Shown piece by piece: positions 7,634 through 18,436 of a stretch of 64,000 nt of DNA; position 1 is the first letter of the stretch, and every line of letters begins with the position of its first letter. Where the stretch lies: assembly GCF_002276045.1 (NCBI RefSeq), contig NZ_NQMR01000021.1, positions 1 to 64,000 on the forward strand, written 5' to 3'. This stretch comes from Pseudoalteromonas sp. NBT06-2. GTDB lineage: Bacteria > Pseudomonadota > Gammaproteobacteria > Enterobacterales > Alteromonadaceae. The notes below the pieces were generated by a model. That model was not told the DNA's origin. It saw only the letters and a program-made list of their open reading frames with translations, and did not search any database. The translations under genes and the position numbers were made by a program.

Positions 7634-9241
7634 TTAACCTAATAAACTTAATGCTGCCTGTGGTAACTGATTTGACTGCGCTAAAATAGAAGTACCAGCT
7701 TGTTGCAATATTTGATTTTTTGTCATTTCAGCTGTCGCTGTTGCAAAATCAGTATCTCTAATTTGTGAACGTGATGCTGACGCATTATTACTTACATTCT
7801 GAAGGTTTGACACTGTAGAGTCTAAACGATTTTGTACCGCACCTAACTGTGCTCTTTGTGTATCAATCTGTGCCAAAGCCCCATCGATAACATCAACTGA
7901 CATTTGAGCACCTATTGCAGTACTTACGTCCACATCATCAATTGTTTCAATTGTTGATAATCCAGTTGCAGTAATATTACTTTCTGATGATCTCATTTCA
8001 AAATCATCATTTGCTGTTGTTCTTACAGTTCCAACAAAACTAACTTCACTTGTTGCACCAGACATTGCAGCAGTACCACCAGTACCTAATAATGTAAAAG
8101 TAGCTAATGTTTGTGTTGCATCTGTAATATCACCTTCATAATCATGTGAATTTGAAGATATTGATAAACTACTCGCATTTTGTGCACCAGCACCTGATAT
8201 CGCTAAGTTAGAGATTTGTACATTATCTCCAGCTTCACTCACCATTACTAACTCTCCTTCAGCTGATATACTTGCAGAAACACCAGTTTTTCCTGTTTCT
8301 GCATTAATCGCATTTGCAATTGAGCTAAGATCTTCGGTGTTGGTGATATCTGCTTTTATAGTTGGTGCTGCAATTGATTCGTCAGTATTTGCCCCTCGTA
8401 AATCAAAAGTAATTGAAGTTGTACCACTCACATTACCTGAAACATTTTGAGATGAAAAATCAAGTGATACTATAGTACGAGCATCAGCTTCTACTCCTGT
8501 TGTTTTAGTTGCACGATTAACAGCATCTTGAACATCCACAGCTGTACCCGAACCAGCCATAGTTGCTGTTGCAGAGCCCTGAGATCCAAGGATAGAAACT
8601 GTTTGAGTAGTTCCCGCTGAACCTAAAAACCCATGATGAGTAGTCGCATTACAAGTTGCAATACCACCTAGTCCAGTTGCACCAGTAGTAACTGCCAAGG
8701 CTTGTCCATCATTTAATGAAAAAGTTTGAGCGCCAATATCATTAGCACCAAACGAGCCTAAACTGATATTAATAGTTTCAAATGCTTTTGCGCCAACTTG
8801 CATAGAATTAGAACCAAATGAGCCATCTAATAATTTTCTGTCACCAAAAGAGGTTGTTTCAGCAATACGATCTAGTTCACTTTGTAACTGGCCAACTTCT
8901 TCTTGTATTGCAGATCTATCTGAATTTGAATATGTACCATTTGATGCTTGTAATGCTAAATCTCGCATACGGTGTAAAATATTTGTACTTTCTTGTAATG
9001 CGCCCTCTGCAGTTTGCGCTAAAGATACACCATCGTTTGCATTTCGTGCAGCAACACCTAAACCATTTATCTGAGATGTTAATCGATTTGAAATTTGTAG
9101 ACCAGCTGCATCATCTTTTGCACTATTGATACGAAGACCTGAAGACAAGCGTTCCATTGTAGTTGATACTGCTTTTTGAGTTTGCCCCAACTGACGCTGT
9201 GCATTCAGGGATGTTGCATTCGTTTGAATTGATAAAGCCAT
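7634..9241 (-). CDS. Flagellin (535 aa, distal copy)
   Basis: This is the structural protein of the filament. The N-terminal D0/D1 ([18 protein letters not shown], then [23 protein letters not shown]) and C-terminal D1/D0 ([17 protein letters not shown], ending [11 protein letters not shown]) are both intact. Between them is a long central region of about 250 residues with Flagellin_IN-like repeats, which makes it nearly twice the size of a 270-residue polar flagellin. It is closely related along its whole length to the next flagellin upstream. It carries one cysteine ([11 protein letters not shown]) where the paralogue has serine, which is unusual for a flagellin. It has its own sigma-28 promoter and terminator. 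Confidence 0.95.
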   Translation of the reverse strand: MALSIQTNATSLNAQRQLGQTQKAVSTTMERLSSGLRINSAKDDAAGLQISNRLTSQINGLGVAARNANDGVSLAQTAEGALQESTNILHRMRDLALQASNGTYSNSDRSAIQEEVGQLQSELDRIAETTSFGDRKLLDGSFGSNSMQVGAKAFETINISLGSFGANDIGAQTFSLNDGQALAVTTGATGLGGIATCNATTHHGFLGSAGTTQTVSILGSQGSATATMAGSGTAVDVQDAVNRATKTTGVEADARTIVSLDFSSQNVSGNVSGTTSITFDLRGANTDESIAAPTIKADITNTEDLSSIANAINAETGKTGVSASISAEGELVMVSEAGDNVQISNLAISGAGAQNASSLSISSNSHDYEGDITDATQTLATFTLLGTGGTAAMSGATSEVSFVGTVRTTANDDFEMRSSESNITATGLSTIETIDDVDVSTAIGAQMSVDVIDGALAQIDTQRAQLGAVQNRLDSTVSNLQNVSNNASASRSQIRDTDFATATAEMTKNQILQQAGTSILAQSNQLPQAALSLLG

Positions 9242-9297
9242 AATATTTCTCCTAAATACTCCACAGTTGGAGCTGAATTTCTATGATTACAGTCTCT

Positions 9298-9324
9298 ATT
9301 ACGGCAGATGTTTTTTTTTCTTTA
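9298..9324 (-). promoter_or_regulatory. Sigma-28 type promoter for the distal flagellin
   Basis: On the - strand TAAA (9321-9324), exactly 15 bases including an A-run, then GCCGTAAT (9298-9305). The -35 and the GCCG core of the -10 match the FliA consensus. It lies 57 bp upstream of the flagellin ATG. Confidence 0.75.
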
Positions 9325-9416
9325 ATTTATTTTAGAAAAATATTTGATTTATTTATAAATGCAGATGTTGGAGGTTTAAAGTAAATAAGCTATAAAGCTT
9401 AGGGATATCCATAAAA

Positions 9417-9441
9417 TGAAGCAGTAAAGGTTACTGCTTCA
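9417..9441 (-). terminator. Flagellin terminator
   Basis: This is a perfect 11-bp stem, TGAAGCAGTAA with TTACTGCTTCA, around a 3-base loop. It lies 19 bp beyond the stop codon of the proximal flagellin and is followed on the - strand by TTTTATGG. Confidence 0.8.
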
Positions 9442-9459
9442 TAAGGACCATTAAAAAGA

Positions 9460-11070
9460 CTAACCACCCAATAAGGATAACGCAGCCTGCGGCAACTGAT
9501 TAGCTTGAGCAAGTATAGAGGTACCTGCTTGTTGTAAAATTTGATTTTTTGTCATTGTTGCTGTTTCAATAGCAAAATCGGTATCTCTAATACGACTACG
9601 AGAACCAGATGCATTTTCTGATACATTTTGTAAATTAGATATTGTAGAATCTAAACGATTTTGTACAGCACCTAATTGCGCTCTTTGCGTATCTATTTGA
9701 GCTAATGCACCATCAATCACATCAACCGCCATTTGAGCACCTATTGCTGTACCTACATTTAAATCTTCGATATTCTCTAATTGGGATAAACCACCGCCGG
9801 TTAACTCAGCTTGACTAGATTGAATACCAAAATCATCGTTACCAGTAGTTCTGATCGTTCCAACAAAATTAATTTCATTTGTTGTTGTAGACATAGCAGT
9901 CGCTGCACCCGTACCTACTAAGGTCATTGATTGTAAAGTTTGAGTCGGATCAGAGATATCACCTTCATAATCATGAGAATTTGCTGATACAGATAAGCTA
10001 CTTGCATTAGCTGCCCCTCCACCTGAAATAGTGAAAGTTGAAATTTGTATATTATCACCACTTTCACTGGTTAACACTAACTCCCCTTCAGCTGATAATT
10101 GAGCTGAAATCCCTGTTTCATTTGCATTATTATTAATAGCAATCGCAATTGAACTCAAATCTTCTGTATTAGTAAAAGATGCCTTTATTGTCGGAGCTGC
10201 AACTGATTCATCCGTATTACTGCCCCGTAACCCAAAAGTAATGGTTGTTTCAGCTGTCACATTTCCTGTCAAATTATCTGATGAAAAATCTAATGATATA
10301 ACTGTTCGAGCATCAGCTTCTACACCCGTTTTTGTTGTCGCACGATTGATTGCATCTTGTACATCAACGGCTGTACCTGAAGCTGTAATAGTGGCTGTTG
10401 CAGAGCCTTGCGTTCCTAAGATACTCACTGCTTGCACAGTACCCGCTGAACCTAAGAAAGCATGTTGAGTTGCGGCGCCAGAGAAAGCAATACCACCTAA
10501 ACCTGTTGCTCCAGTAGTAGTACCTAATGTTTGACCTGCATTCATACTAAATGACTGCGCACCAATATCTTCAGAAGCAAAGGAGCCCATGCTTACATTA
10601 ATCGTTTCAAATGATTTAGCACCTACTTGGAAGCTTTCAGAGCCAAATGAGCCATCTAGTAATTTACGATCACCAAATGACGTTGTTTCTGATATACGAT
10701 CAAGCTCTGCTTGTAACTGGCTAACTTCCTCTTGGATTGCTGCACGATCTGAATTTGAATAAGTACCATTTGCAGATTGTAGTGCTAAGTCACGCATACG
10801 GTGAAGTATATTAGTACTTTCTTGCAATGCGCCTTCAGCTGTTTGTGCCATAGAAATACCATCATTTGCATTTCGTACAGCTACATTTAAACCGTTAATT
10901 TGTGATGTTAAACGGTTTGATATTTGCAGACCTGCTGCATCATCTTTTGCACTATTAATTCTTAAACCTGATGACAAACGTTGCATAGATGTTTGCAACA
11001 TATCGGTCGATTTATTTAAGTTACGCTGGCCATTTAGCGACGCAACATTTGTATTTACACTTAAAGCCAT
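9460..11070 (-). CDS. Flagellin (536 aa, proximal copy)
   Basis: The true start is the ATG at 11070, which gives [17 protein letters not shown] behind a GAGGA ribosome site; a longer frame reaching 11130 adds residues unlike flagellin. The N- and C-terminal D0/D1 regions and a long central region with Flagellin_IN-like blocks are all present. It is a recent paralogue of the 7634-9241 gene: the central regions align block for block, for example GATGLGGIA and [12 protein letters not shown]. It lacks the cysteine of the other copy. It is followed by its own terminator, so the two flagellins are separate transcription units. Confidence 0.95.
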   Translation of the reverse strand: MALSVNTNVASLNGQRNLNKSTDMLQTSMQRLSSGLRINSAKDDAAGLQISNRLTSQINGLNVAVRNANDGISMAQTAEGALQESTNILHRMRDLALQSANGTYSNSDRAAIQEEVSQLQAELDRISETTSFGDRKLLDGSFGSESFQVGAKSFETINVSMGSFASEDIGAQSFSMNAGQTLGTTTGATGLGGIAFSGAATQHAFLGSAGTVQAVSILGTQGSATATITASGTAVDVQDAINRATTKTGVEADARTVISLDFSSDNLTGNVTAETTITFGLRGSNTDESVAAPTIKASFTNTEDLSSIAIAINNNANETGISAQLSAEGELVLTSESGDNIQISTFTISGGGAANASSLSVSANSHDYEGDISDPTQTLQSMTLVGTGAATAMSTTTNEINFVGTIRTTGNDDFGIQSSQAELTGGGLSQLENIEDLNVGTAIGAQMAVDVIDGALAQIDTQRAQLGAVQNRLDSTISNLQNVSENASGSRSRIRDTDFAIETATMTKNQILQQAGTSILAQANQLPQAALSLLGG

Positions 11071-11286
11071 GATTAGAAATCCTCTTTTTGGTCCTACTAT
11101 GGTTAAAGCAACCAATATGCCAACAATCACTTATTAAACAAAAAAATATAATGAACACATCAACATAAAAAAATAAACCATTAAATATCAGCACCTTAAA
11201 ATAAATCTCAGTACGGTGAAATAGTGAGTTTTGATTATAAATAAAGCTATTTAGCTTATAATTTATTCTTAACGGTTAAGCCTTGC

Positions 11287-11313
11287 CGATCGATACAATT
11301 TATTGCCGCTTTA
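11287..11313 (-). promoter_or_regulatory. Candidate sigma-28 promoter for the proximal flagellin
   Basis: On the - strand TAAA (11310-11313), 15 bases, then ATCGATCG (11287-11294). Only the CGAT core of the -10 matches GCCGATAA, so this is weaker than the other two flagellin promoters. It is the best candidate in the region, but would give a leader of about 210 bp. Confidence 0.4.
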
Positions 11314-11391
11314 AATTTTTAGAAATAAAAGTCAATATTTTGGAGTGTTTTAGTCAATTGAGAGAAGTGTTTTTCAGAAACTTAAAACACA

Positions 11392-11415
11392 AAAAGTGAC
11401 TGATTAGTCACTTTT
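11392..11415 (-). terminator. flgL terminator
   Basis: This is a 10-bp perfect stem, AAAAGTGACT with AGTCACTTTT, around a 4-base loop, 17 bp after the flgL stop codon. The A/T ends make it usable in both directions. It closes the flgJKL unit. Confidence 0.8.
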
Positions 11416-11432
11416 GGATGTCCTATACATTT

Positions 11433-12941
11433 TTATAAATAATTAAATAGACTTAGATTTTGAATTTTTGCAAAGCTTTGTTGGCTAGCTTGGAGTCCCG
11501 TAATTGAAGTTTGAAGATTATTCATCGCTGCATAAATATCAACATCTTCAAGCATTGATAAATTTTTTGTTAATACATCTTTAAATTGGTCAACCGCTAA
11601 CGCTTCATTAGAGATGGTATTTAACCTAGCGCCTATTTGTGATCGAATATTATCAACATTAGTAAATACATTTTTTAATTCATCTTGTATTGTACCAATC
11701 ACTTCGGCTCTACGAGTATTTTCAGGTCTATCTAAACGAACAGTTTCACCAACAATCTCAGCTCCTGAAACTGTAATTTCAATGCCGTTAAACTCAATAG
11801 ATGTTCCAGCTGGATTATAAGCTTGAGCAGGCACCGCATTACTAATGACAGTTAAAGGGATCGTAGATCGATCAACTTCATCAACTTGGATCTGACCTGG
11901 TGCAGGAAAGGAAATTTGAAAATCGGCTAGATTATGATTCTCAGGTTTTTTTAGTTCACCTCCACCAACACTAATATTAGATCCTGCGTTAGCACTTCCA
12001 GTATAAACAGTACCTAAAATTTGCGTCGCTTCAATCGCTTGGCCTATAACCCACATCATATTTTTTTCAGGTGATGTAGCTGAATCTTGAGCCATTACAA
12101 ATTGATCACCTACTACTGGCGGATTATTGACATCTGTTTTTACAGATATGCCCTGAAATGTAATTTCGTCTCCCGCAGTATAAGTATGAGGTCCTTCAAC
12201 AACAGTACCTGATTGCGTATCAACTGCTTGCCAAGTTAATGGCGCGCCTACAAATTGTAAATCAAAGGTACTCGCTGGCGCGGTAGGTTGGGCAAACTCT
12301 GTTGGATCTGTAATTAATCCAACAGATACTTGCGCACCACTCACAGCCGGAGCAGCTGCATTAAAATGACCGTACTTAGAAGATACATTATCTACAAAGC
12401 TACTTCCGGGATCATTTACTGGTACTTGATATGAAGCTGCTATCAATACCTCTCTTTGCCCATCGTCACCTTGATATTGTGCATACCCAAAGGTATCTTC
12501 TGTATAAGGAATTTGATCTGTTTTATATCCTGAGTAAAAATAATCGCCATTAGCATTTCTAGAATTTGTTAAAGATAATAATTCATCATATTTAACTTGT
12601 AATTCCTCGCCAATCGCTTGTAATGAATTACTATCCAAAGAACCATTGACTGATTGAACCAAGAGCTCTTCAATACGATACAGAACATTAGTCATTGATT
12701 GTAAATTAGACTCACCCGATACATTAAATCGTTCAGCTGTATCCTGTGTTTTAATATAGCGTTCTGAAACATCTATTTCTTTTTTTAATTTGATAATTGA
12801 GTTAGAAGCAACAGGATCATCAGAAGGTCTTAAAATTTGCTTTCCTGTCGATAGCTCTTCTTGAGCACGATCTAAATCAGCTTGCCTAGTTTGCATACTA
12901 AATAAACTACGATCATAAAAATTTTGAGTACCAATTCGCAT
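11433..12941 (-). CDS. flgL: Hook-filament junction protein FlgL (HAP3)
   Basis: This 502-residue protein has the flagellin-like N-terminus of FlgL (MRIGTQNFYDRSLFSMQTRQADLDRAQEELSTGK) and a C-terminal helix ending LQASQQSFAKIQNLSLFNYL. The central part is an expanded variable domain, making it longer than the Salmonella protein (about 317 aa) but typical of marine gammaproteobacteria. FlgL is exported and joins FlgK to the filament. It lies 10 bp after flgK. Confidence 0.95.
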   Translation of the reverse strand: MRIGTQNFYDRSLFSMQTRQADLDRAQEELSTGKQILRPSDDPVASNSIIKLKKEIDVSERYIKTQDTAERFNVSGESNLQSMTNVLYRIEELLVQSVNGSLDSNSLQAIGEELQVKYDELLSLTNSRNANGDYFYSGYKTDQIPYTEDTFGYAQYQGDDGQREVLIAASYQVPVNDPGSSFVDNVSSKYGHFNAAAPAVSGAQVSVGLITDPTEFAQPTAPASTFDLQFVGAPLTWQAVDTQSGTVVEGPHTYTAGDEITFQGISVKTDVNNPPVVGDQFVMAQDSATSPEKNMMWVIGQAIEATQILGTVYTGSANAGSNISVGGGELKKPENHNLADFQISFPAPGQIQVDEVDRSTIPLTVISNAVPAQAYNPAGTSIEFNGIEITVSGAEIVGETVRLDRPENTRRAEVIGTIQDELKNVFTNVDNIRSQIGARLNTISNEALAVDQFKDVLTKNLSMLEDVDIYAAMNNLQTSITGLQASQQSFAKIQNLSLFNYL

Positions 12942-12951
12942 AATTTATTTC

Positions 12952-14997
12952 CTATCTCACTGCTTGTAATAATGTGTCAAAAATTTCATTTGCAACTGAA
13001 ATAATTCGAGCTGAGGCCCCATAAGCCTGTTGATAGCGAATCAAATTTGCTGCTTCTTCATCAAGGTTCACTCCCGATATTGCAGCCATTCTTTCTTCAG
13101 CACCAGCTAACAGAGTTTGAAAAGAATCAGCACTTATTTTACCACTTTGTGTAGTTACGCCAACAAAAGTTACAAGCTCCGCATATGACTCAGAAAAAGT
13201 ATTTGTTCCACCATCTAAAGTTTTTTTGTTTTGATAATTCAGCATACCCAAAGCATTTGTATTATCACCTTGACCAAACTGTTTTTTATCAAATGGTGGT
13301 GCCCCATCTTGGTTTGTTATTGTAAAAACTTCATTTCCTGCTAGGTTACCTTTTAGCTCCACTCTCATTCCAGGCACATCTATTATTTGATCTGCTGGTA
13401 TATTAAATGGCCCACCAGCTGGAGCTACTAAAGGTGTGCCAGCTGAATCTTGAATACTATATTGCGTACCAGTAGGATCTACGACTATTTGAATTTGAGG
13501 ATCTAATGGTGGTGGAAAATTCACTTCATTAGGAAAGTTTGTATCAGCTTGATTTGATATTTCATATAAATCAAGTGCAACATTATTTGGGTTAGTTGTT
13601 GCAGCCGTTTCTAGATAATTATCTGCTGCTGCAACTAAGTTTGGATCTTCTATTTCAAGGTTAATATCTCGTGCACCAGTATAAGTAGGTCTAATTAAAA
13701 ACTTATCTCCAACTGCAAGGTTATTATTTGAAATATTAATATCAATCCCTGTTCCTGGGATTTCCATTCTGGTATTTGTAGGCGGTGACATCGCAGTAAT
13801 ATCAGCAGGCGTAAAAGTTACTAAGGTATTATTATCTTGATCCGATACAACTAAATTACCACCGAGATCTACTTGCATTGAATAGTCTTGGTTAGTTAAT
13901 AAAGAAGTATTATTAATATTAACTGAAAAGTCTGATACAGCTGGGTTTTTAGTTGAATTTAATGTACGAGATAATGCCAATTGTGGATCATTGATATCTT
14001 TAAATAAATTAGTACCTTCATCACCATTAAGATCTCGGCCTAAAGATTGCTGACGGTTAAATGTATCCGCATAAGCAATTGACATTTTTCCCATATCTCT
14101 GATTGATGGTAATAAAAGATCGTCCCTTATTTTAATGATCCCACCTAAAGAACCACCTTGAATTTGCTCTGTTACTATGGATTTATTAGGCGCACCTGGC
14201 GTTGGAGAGATACCTATTTCTAATGTACTAGTATCAAATTCATTCCTTTCAACAGATAATGGAATTGCAAATGTGCCTGTTATTAATGTTAAACCTGTGC
14301 CAATTGTTAGATTAATTGTTCCATCAGGTAATTCTAAAGAATTAACCTCAGAATATTCACTTAATTGACTTACTAATAGGTCTCTTTTATCTAATAAATC
14401 ATTTGGTGGAAAACCACTTTCAGCCACTGAAGACGCAACTGCAATTTCTCCATTTAGTTGTGCTATACGGCTGCTAATTTCATTCATAGCAGCAACGGTT
14501 GTTTCTATTTCTTGGTTAATATTACCAAGATGCTGCTGCTCGACTTCTGTGAACATATTATTAAATCGTTTTGCTGTAGATTCTGCGGTGCTTAAGAATA
14601 CGTTTCTTGCAGAAACTATTGTAGGCTCTTCAGTCACACCATTAACAGCATCAAACATATCTTCAATACTTTTAGTTATACCTGTATCTGTGTCTGCCAA
14701 AAAATTATCTAGACGACCCGCATTAACGGTCATTGATTTATTTAAATTGTATTGACTTTGATTATAGAGTACTTCAGAAAATGAAAACTCATTAAAAGCA
14801 CGAGAAATTGATGATATCTGTGTACCATTACCTAAGAAAACACCACCAAATGGAATACCAACTGTAGATTTTTGCTCAACAGTCTGTCTATTGAAGCCTT
14901 TGGTATTGGCATTAGCAATATTATGCCCAGTGGTATCGAGGCCTTTTTGCGCCGCAGCTAATCCAGACACCCCTGTTGATAAAATACCAAACCCCAT
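12952..14997 (-). CDS. flgK: Hook-filament junction protein FlgK (HAP1)
   Basis: This 681-residue protein has the rod/hook N-terminal signature (GILSTGVSGLAAAQKGLDTTGHNIANANTKGFNRQ) and the FlgK C-terminus (NLDEEAANLIRYQQAYGASARIISVANEIFDTLL). Secreted and assembled on top of the hook, it is the adaptor between hook and filament. It lies 29 bp after flgJ and 10 bp before flgL. Confidence 0.96.
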   Translation of the reverse strand: MGFGILSTGVSGLAAAQKGLDTTGHNIANANTKGFNRQTVEQKSTVGIPFGGVFLGNGTQISSISRAFNEFSFSEVLYNQSQYNLNKSMTVNAGRLDNFLADTDTGITKSIEDMFDAVNGVTEEPTIVSARNVFLSTAESTAKRFNNMFTEVEQQHLGNINQEIETTVAAMNEISSRIAQLNGEIAVASSVAESGFPPNDLLDKRDLLVSQLSEYSEVNSLELPDGTINLTIGTGLTLITGTFAIPLSVERNEFDTSTLEIGISPTPGAPNKSIVTEQIQGGSLGGIIKIRDDLLLPSIRDMGKMSIAYADTFNRQQSLGRDLNGDEGTNLFKDINDPQLALSRTLNSTKNPAVSDFSVNINNTSLLTNQDYSMQVDLGGNLVVSDQDNNTLVTFTPADITAMSPPTNTRMEIPGTGIDINISNNNLAVGDKFLIRPTYTGARDINLEIEDPNLVAAADNYLETAATTNPNNVALDLYEISNQADTNFPNEVNFPPPLDPQIQIVVDPTGTQYSIQDSAGTPLVAPAGGPFNIPADQIIDVPGMRVELKGNLAGNEVFTITNQDGAPPFDKKQFGQGDNTNALGMLNYQNKKTLDGGTNTFSESYAELVTFVGVTTQSGKISADSFQTLLAGAEERMAAISGVNLDEEAANLIRYQQAYGASARIISVANEIFDTLLQAVR

Positions 14998-15026
14998 AGC
15001 CTACAACTCCAAAAATTACTTAAATG

Positions 15027-16073
15027 TTAATTACCTAGTACTTGCTTTAGACCTTGACTAAAACGTTCGCTTTTTAATATGCTTATAATCTTTTCAGCAT
15101 AATTAGGATCAGTGGCGTAACCAGCTTTCTGTAATGAATGCAAAAATCGTTCCGGATCAGATGACTTAGAAAGTGTATCTTTATAACGAGCACCTGTTCT
15201 TAAGAAATTTGTAAAATCATTAAAACTATCTTCAATCGTTTCGTAAGCTCTAAAAGCTGCATTTTTCTTGACCGCAACGCCATCTTCAAACTCTAATGTA
15301 GATTTTTTTACGCTATTACCTTGCCAGCTATGATCTACTTTAATATTGAACAAATTATTACTTGATGAACCACTAGGTTGGTTAATAATATGTTTGCCCC
15401 AACCTGTTTCAAGCGCCGCTTGTGCCACCATAACGGCAGGATCGAGGTTAATTTTTTCCGCTGCTTTTTTTGCAAATTGCCACATTGCATTAATAAAATC
15501 ATTAGGGGTTTCAAAGTTAGCTGATTCAACTCTTTCTACAGGAGACTTTTCTTGTGGTTTATTTGCTAAAAACTCAGCTTGTTGCTGCTTAAATCTATCT
15601 GTTATCCATTGCGGTGTGCTTTGCTTTTCAGGCAGGCTGTGCGCTTTTACATTCTGTAAAACAAAGTTATTGACATCATCTTTCTCAGAAGATGATGTCT
15701 GATTAAAAACTGCATCACTTCTTAATATTGAGGCCGGTTTATAGCTTTGATAATCAGGACTTAGCTGCTGTACAATCAAATCAGCCAAACCTAACGAACC
15801 ACTTTGAGAAAGATTTGATGTTAATTGCTGATCAAACATACCCTCATAGAATTTTGTAGCGCTACTATTCATTGGACTATCTGATTCAAAAGCTTCATTG
15901 GCTTTTCGCATACTCTGCATCAACATATTCATAAATATTCCCTCAAAATGCTGAGCTGCTTTTTTTAAAGCTTCCCTGTCATTACCGTTACTACTGGTAG
16001 CATCACGTCTTAAATCATTGAGACTATTAAGATCAAAGTAGTTGCTTGGCATTTGTTGGTTAACTTCATTCAT
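15027..16073 (-). CDS. flgJ: Rod cap and peptidoglycan hydrolase FlgJ
   Basis: This 348-residue protein has two parts. An N-terminal rod-binding domain (QHFEGIFMNMLMQSMRKANEAF) caps the growing rod. A C-terminal glucosaminidase-type domain (VMVAQAALETGWGKHI, then NLFNIK and GYATDPNYAEKI) opens the peptidoglycan; the Glu in ALETGWG is the expected catalytic acid. This is the fused two-domain form found in gamma- and betaproteobacteria. A sigma-54 type promoter about 40 bp upstream starts a flgJ-flgK-flgL unit, separate from the flgF-I unit. Confidence 0.95.
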   Translation of the reverse strand: MNEVNQQMPSNYFDLNSLNDLRRDATSSNGNDREALKKAAQHFEGIFMNMLMQSMRKANEAFESDSPMNSSATKFYEGMFDQQLTSNLSQSGSLGLADLIVQQLSPDYQSYKPASILRSDAVFNQTSSSEKDDVNNFVLQNVKAHSLPEKQSTPQWITDRFKQQQAEFLANKPQEKSPVERVESANFETPNDFINAMWQFAKKAAEKINLDPAVMVAQAALETGWGKHIINQPSGSSSNNLFNIKVDHSWQGNSVKKSTLEFEDGVAVKKNAAFRAYETIEDSFNDFTNFLRTGARYKDTLSKSSDPERFLHSLQKAGYATDPNYAEKIISILKSERFSQGLKQVLGN

Positions 16074-16599
16074 AACAATTTATTGACACTGAACAGATTA
16101 ATATTATGTAAACTGCAACTATTAAGCCAAAATAAATTTCCCACAACATGCCTGTTAGTAAATTTGAATTACTTCATAGAATTGCTCCATAAAAAGGAAG
16201 ATTTTATTTTAATCGCGACGTGATCTATACCCATGTTACTTCAAAATGCATGTTTCAGAGCTATCTGAGCGAGCTCAATTCAAGACGTATTGATACAGGA
16301 ATATATGCACCTTTCAAACCAACGAAAAGATGAAATAGGTTTACTCAGAAGCTCCGTCTCAGCAAGTTTGAACAGGGTTTATGTGCGTTATTAATTTTAA
16401 TAAGAGAACAACCATTATCTTCAATTAATGCCTTACCTAAATCCTATTTAATTATCTATAAAATCATGAATTTAGAGATATAATCGGTATAGGAGTAGAT
16501 TTCATGATAATTAAATTAAGAAACCTGTGGGTAAATATATAATATTTATTTAATTTTAAAATGCCACACAGTAGCACTTAATAAAGATGTGCAGCAGAT
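16074..16599. other. flgI-flgJ intergenic region
   Basis: There is no gene in this 526-bp gap inside an otherwise compact cluster. The flgJ-proximal end holds a sigma-54 site. The middle (about 16200-16390) is less AT-rich than its surroundings and contains CTATACCCATGTTACTTCAAAATG, which looks like a dispersed intergenic repeat of marine gammaproteobacteria rather than a leader; that identification is from memory. Confidence 0.5.
16114..16129 (-). promoter_or_regulatory. Sigma-54 promoter for flgJKL
   Basis: The - strand reads TGGCTTAATAGTTGCA, matching TGGCAC-N5-TTGCA with GG-N10-GC spacing exact. The predicted start is about 30 bp upstream of the flgJ ATG. Confidence 0.75.
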
Positions 16600-17703
16600 T
16601 TATATCACTATCAATTGGCCGCTTAATGCGCCAGCTTCTTTAAGTGCTTCAAGTATTGCCATCAAATCACCTGGAGCGGCGCCTACTTCATTAATTGCTC
16701 TGACCAAATCATCAAGGCTTACACCAGGATCAAATACAAAAGCGCGGGTATCATCACGAGAAACATCAATGATACTCTGCGTTGTCACTACGGTTTGTCC
16801 ATCAGAGAAAGGATCAGGTTGATTAACGTCTTGTTGCTCGGCTATGGTTACTGTTAATCCGCCATGGGTAATTGCTGCGGGCTGTAATTTTACATCTTTG
16901 CCTATTACAATTGTGCCAGTTCTTGAATTAACAATAATTTTGGCTCCAGTGTCTGCGGGTTTAAACTCAAGGTTTTCTATAGTCGCTAAATAAGTAACAC
17001 GCTGCGAAATATCTCTAGGTGCAGTAACTCTAATTGAAGTTGCATCCATAGGACGCGCAGTATTTGGCCCAACAAGCTCATTAATAGAATCTGCTAAGCG
17101 TTTTGCTGAAGTAAAGTCAGCATTATACAAGTTAAAAGTAATAAAATCACCTTTTCCAAATGGACTCGGAACAGAACGCTCAACTGTCGCTCCATTTGGA
17201 ATACGCCCAACTGTAGGTGTATTTATTAAAACTCGACTACCGTCTAATCCTTCCGCTCCTAATCCACTTACAATCAAACTACCTTGTGCGATAGCATACA
17301 CATTACCATCGACTCCTTTTAAAAATGTTTGTAATAAGGTACCACCTCGCAAACTACCGGCACTACCAATTGAAGAAGCCGTTAAATCAATTTTCTGTCC
17401 CGGTTTAGCAAAAGCGGGTAATTCCGCATGCACAGCAACAACAGCCACATTTTTAATTTTTGGGCGCGCGCTTTCTGGCAAGGTAATACCAAAGCTTTTT
17501 AACATTGCCTTAAATGTTTGTTCTGTATAAATGGTTTTTTCACCTGTACCAGGCAAACCAACCACTAATCCATAACCTAATAATTGGTTTGAACGTATTC
17601 CTTCGACCATAGCAACATCTTTAATCCGCTCTGCTGATAATTGCATAGAAAAAATAAATAGAGATAGAAATAAAAATAGTTTTAAAAAATAAATAATTTT
17701 CAT
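16600..17703 (-). CDS. flgI: Flagellar P-ring protein FlgI
   Basis: This 367-residue protein has an N-terminal signal peptide ending near [12 protein letters not shown] and the strongly conserved FlgI body: [22 protein letters not shown] in variant form (GIRSNQLL), [19 protein letters not shown] and [13 protein letters not shown] strands, and a C-terminus with [32 protein letters not shown]. It forms the periplasmic P ring around the rod in the peptidoglycan layer. A clear AGGAGAGG ribosome site precedes the ATG. It lies 12 bp after flgH. Confidence 0.97.
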   Translation of the reverse strand: MKIIYFLKLFLFLSLFIFSMQLSAERIKDVAMVEGIRSNQLLGYGLVVGLPGTGEKTIYTEQTFKAMLKSFGITLPESARPKIKNVAVVAVHAELPAFAKPGQKIDLTASSIGSAGSLRGGTLLQTFLKGVDGNVYAIAQGSLIVSGLGAEGLDGSRVLINTPTVGRIPNGATVERSVPSPFGKGDFITFNLYNADFTSAKRLADSINELVGPNTARPMDATSIRVTAPRDISQRVTYLATIENLEFKPADTGAKIIVNSRTGTIVIGKDVKLQPAAITHGGLTVTIAEQQDVNQPDPFSDGQTVVTTQSIIDVSRDDTRAFVFDPGVSLDDLVRAINEVGAAPGDLMAILEALKEAGALSGQLIVI

Positions 17704-17715
17704 AAATTGCCTCTC

Positions 17716-18417
17716 CTAAAAAGGAGATAATACACTCATAAAGAAACCTGATAACCAACCTGCACTTTGTGTTTCTTGCAAATCACCTTTACCTGAATAT
17801 TGAATACGCGCATTTGCGATTCTGTTAGACTCAACAGTGTTTTCAGCACTTACATCTATTGCTCTTACAATACCTTCAACTCTGATAAATTCTTCTCCGG
17901 TATTTAATGTCAGCCACTTTTCACCACGGATCATTAGGTTTCCGTTAGCTAATACACGCATAACATTTACAGTTATATTTCCGCTTAAGCTGTTTGATTG
18001 ATTAGATTTCGCATCTCCAGTAAATGATCCGCCAGATTTCATTCCCAACTGAATACTTTGTCCACCTATATTAACTTTATTTGCTCCTAAACCAACTATT
18101 GGGTCTAAATTATAATCTGATTCTTTATCTGTTTCTGTTTTTGCACTTTTAGATGCTTGGGTTGATTCTTTAAGCATCACAGTTATGATATCGCCGACCC
18201 TCACTGCTTTTTTATCTGAGTACATATCATTGGAACTATAAGCATTAAATAATGAGCCAGTAGGAACAACTACTTGAGTCTCTGCTACAGGGTCTATTGG
18301 AGTATAATAGGGGTCATTTGACACTACTTGCCTATTTGCTGTTGATACGCATCCGACAAGTAAACCACAAAGAATAAAAATAACTATGTGTTTAACAACG
18401 TGTGTTAATTTAAGCAT
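17716..18417 (-). CDS. flgH: Flagellar L-ring lipoprotein FlgH
   Basis: This 233-residue protein carries a lipoprotein signal (GLLVGCVST, cysteine about residue 23) and the FlgH features SLFNAYSSNDMYSDKKAVRVGDIITV, SGNITVNVMRVLANGNLMIRGEKWLTLNTGEEFIRVEGIVRAIDV. It forms the outer-membrane L ring. It lies between flgG (19 bp upstream) and flgI (12 bp downstream). Confidence 0.97.
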   Translation of the reverse strand: MLKLTHVVKHIVIFILCGLLVGCVSTANRQVVSNDPYYTPIDPVAETQVVVPTGSLFNAYSSNDMYSDKKAVRVGDIITVMLKESTQASKSAKTETDKESDYNLDPIVGLGANKVNIGGQSIQLGMKSGGSFTGDAKSNQSNSLSGNITVNVMRVLANGNLMIRGEKWLTLNTGEEFIRVEGIVRAIDVSAENTVESNRIANARIQYSGKGDLQETQSAGWLSGFFMSVLSPF

Positions 18418-18436
18418 AATCCTATCTCCGATAAAT

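Larger units (their letters stand above)
11071..11432. other. flgL-flagellin intergenic region
   Basis: I see no gene in these 362 bp. The region holds the flgL terminator, a candidate sigma-28 promoter for the flagellin, a small near-palindrome (CTTAAC-G-GTTAAG, 11268-11280) and an unusually long leader of about 200 bp for the flagellin mRNA. Confidence 0.7.

Noticed and set aside
8818..9129. Open frame opposite the flagellin N-terminal region
   Set aside because: It is the antisense of a highly conserved flagellin D0/D1 segment; codon bias of the real gene keeps the other strand open.
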